A stretch of DNA of 64,000 bases from Flavipsychrobacter sp. Lineage in GTDB: Bacteria > Bacteroidota > Bacteroidia > Chitinophagales > Chitinophagaceae. This document shows, one piece after another, positions 63,427-64,000 of the stretch. Made by a program: the position numbers and the translations under genes. The notes under the pieces are model-generated. The model saw only the letters and a list, made by a program, of their open reading frames with translations, was not told where the DNA came from and searched no databases. Where the stretch lies: positions 1-64,000 of the forward strand of contig JAEUVZ010000073.1 in the NCBI GenBank assembly GCA_016786665.1, in the 5' to 3' direction. Each line of letters begins with the position of its first letter. The first letter of the stretch is position 1.

Positions 63427-64000
63427 ATGCAGGACTTGCGGCCATTTTTTGAAGACGTACATTTTATAGAAACCAAACGCCCGGGAGCCTACGAGCCCCT
63501 GCAGTGGGGCGCCAATATACGCTGTTTCACCCGGGGCGATTTTGATTGGGAAGATGCTGATATAGTAATAGTGGGCTGTGGCGAGTGGCGCGGCGAGGAT
63601 AGCACCACCACCTGCACCAACCAGGATGTAGACGCCATACGCGAGCAGCTCTATAAGCTCTACAACTGGCACAGCGGCATCAAGATAGCCGACGCAGGCA
63701 ACGTGCGCCGGGGCGCTGAGGTAGACGATAGCCGTGCGGCGCTCCGTACGGTACTCTCAGAGCTGCACGGCGCGGGAAAAATGGTGATAGTGCTGGGTGG
63801 TAGCCACGACCTTACCATGCAGCAATACGAGCCTTTCGCAAAGGCGCAGCAGATGGTACATATTTCGGTAGCCGACATGCTCATAGACCTGGACGAAGCC
63901 GAGGCGATGAACTCCCGGAGTTTCCTGATGGATATGATAACCACCCAGCCCAATTTTGTGGCCCATTACAGCCACATGGGGTTCCAGAGCTACTACGCAC
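63427..64000 (+). CDS. Arginase/formimidoylglutamase-family protein, 3' end cut by window
   Basis: From the ATG at 63427 (an in-frame ATG at 63370 is an alternative) 191 codons are open to the right edge. The family signature GGSHDLT is present, giving one metal His. Where arginases have DAHxD the sequence is ISVADMLIDLDEA without His, and the following MNSRSFLMDMI is typical of a Bacteroidota subgroup. The protein may therefore lack the binuclear manganese site or use other ligands. It is divergent from ftsX. The remaining part lies outside the window. Confidence 0.75.
   Translation, partial: MQDLRPFFEDVHFIETKRPGAYEPLQWGANIRCFTRGDFDWEDADIVIVGCGEWRGEDSTTTCTNQDVDAIREQLYKLYNWHSGIKIADAGNVRRGAEVDDSRAALRTVLSELHGAGKMVIVLGGSHDLTMQQYEPFAKAQQMVHISVADMLIDLDEAEAMNSRSFLMDMITTQPNFVAHYSHMGFQSYYA

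Overview
The window looks like a chromosome segment of a Bacteroidota bacterium, most likely close to the Chitinophagaceae/Chitinophagales. The evidence is several secreted proteins with type IX secretion (T9SS) C-terminal sorting domains, LytTR/LytS-type two-component pairs with large periplasmic sensor domains, the long form of IspG, an rimP-nusA-infB operon, DUF4834/DUF3098/DUF3109 families, and many promoters of the Bacteroidota form TTTG-N19/20-TAnnTTTG. Only the first 7 kb looks foreign.

Region by region. (1) 1-7.2 kb, almost all on the minus strand, is a probable integrated or mobilisable element. It holds a Rep-like protein, an excisionase-type HTH protein, a lipoprotein and orphan genes. 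It also holds a two-gene cassette present twice in tandem: a conserved PriCT-like protein whose stop overlaps the start of an RNase H-family gene. Two strong hairpins and an iteron-like noncoding region lie among these genes. No integrase is inside the window. The element stops near a CAU-anticodon tRNA at 7.4 kb. (2) 7.5-28 kb: a HAD phosphatase, two LytTR/LytS sensor-regulator pairs, two T9SS cargo proteins, Pol IV, a PNPOx-like protein, a DUF885 peptidase-like lipoprotein, and KatG behind a perfect OxyR-type box. (3) 28-35 kb: a sulfur-handling cluster with two YeeE/YedE half-transporters, thioredoxin, a persulfide dioxygenase-like MBL-rhodanese, a TauE/SafE exporter and a Crp/Fnr regulator, next to a CPA1 antiporter. 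Three promoters carry GTGA-N6-TCAC-type operators at exactly the same distance from the -7 box, which points to one small regulon. (4) 35-49.5 kb: the rimP-nusA-infB operon, a GT-C-like membrane protein, prfA, a Wzz/ligase pair, ispG, an alpha/beta hydrolase, a CBS protein and DUF3109. (5) 49.5-62 kb: housekeeping genes (rpoN, ald, terB-like, uppP, queE, folD, T9SS endonuclease I, Nif3-like, C4 zinc-ribbon). Four arrays of one 124/148-bp palindromic repeat family separate them, and a helically phased 21-bp repeat lies beside the last array. (6) 62-64 kb: DUF3098, FtsX-like, and the start of an arginase-family gene cut by the window edge.

The strongest candidates for something new are the CRP-type sulfur regulon geometry, the promoter-driven long hairpin at 7065-7177, the duplicated PriCT-like/RNase H cassette with complementary losses, the 124/148-bp repeat arrays, and the 21-bp phased array. 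All calls come from reading the sequence; no database search was run.
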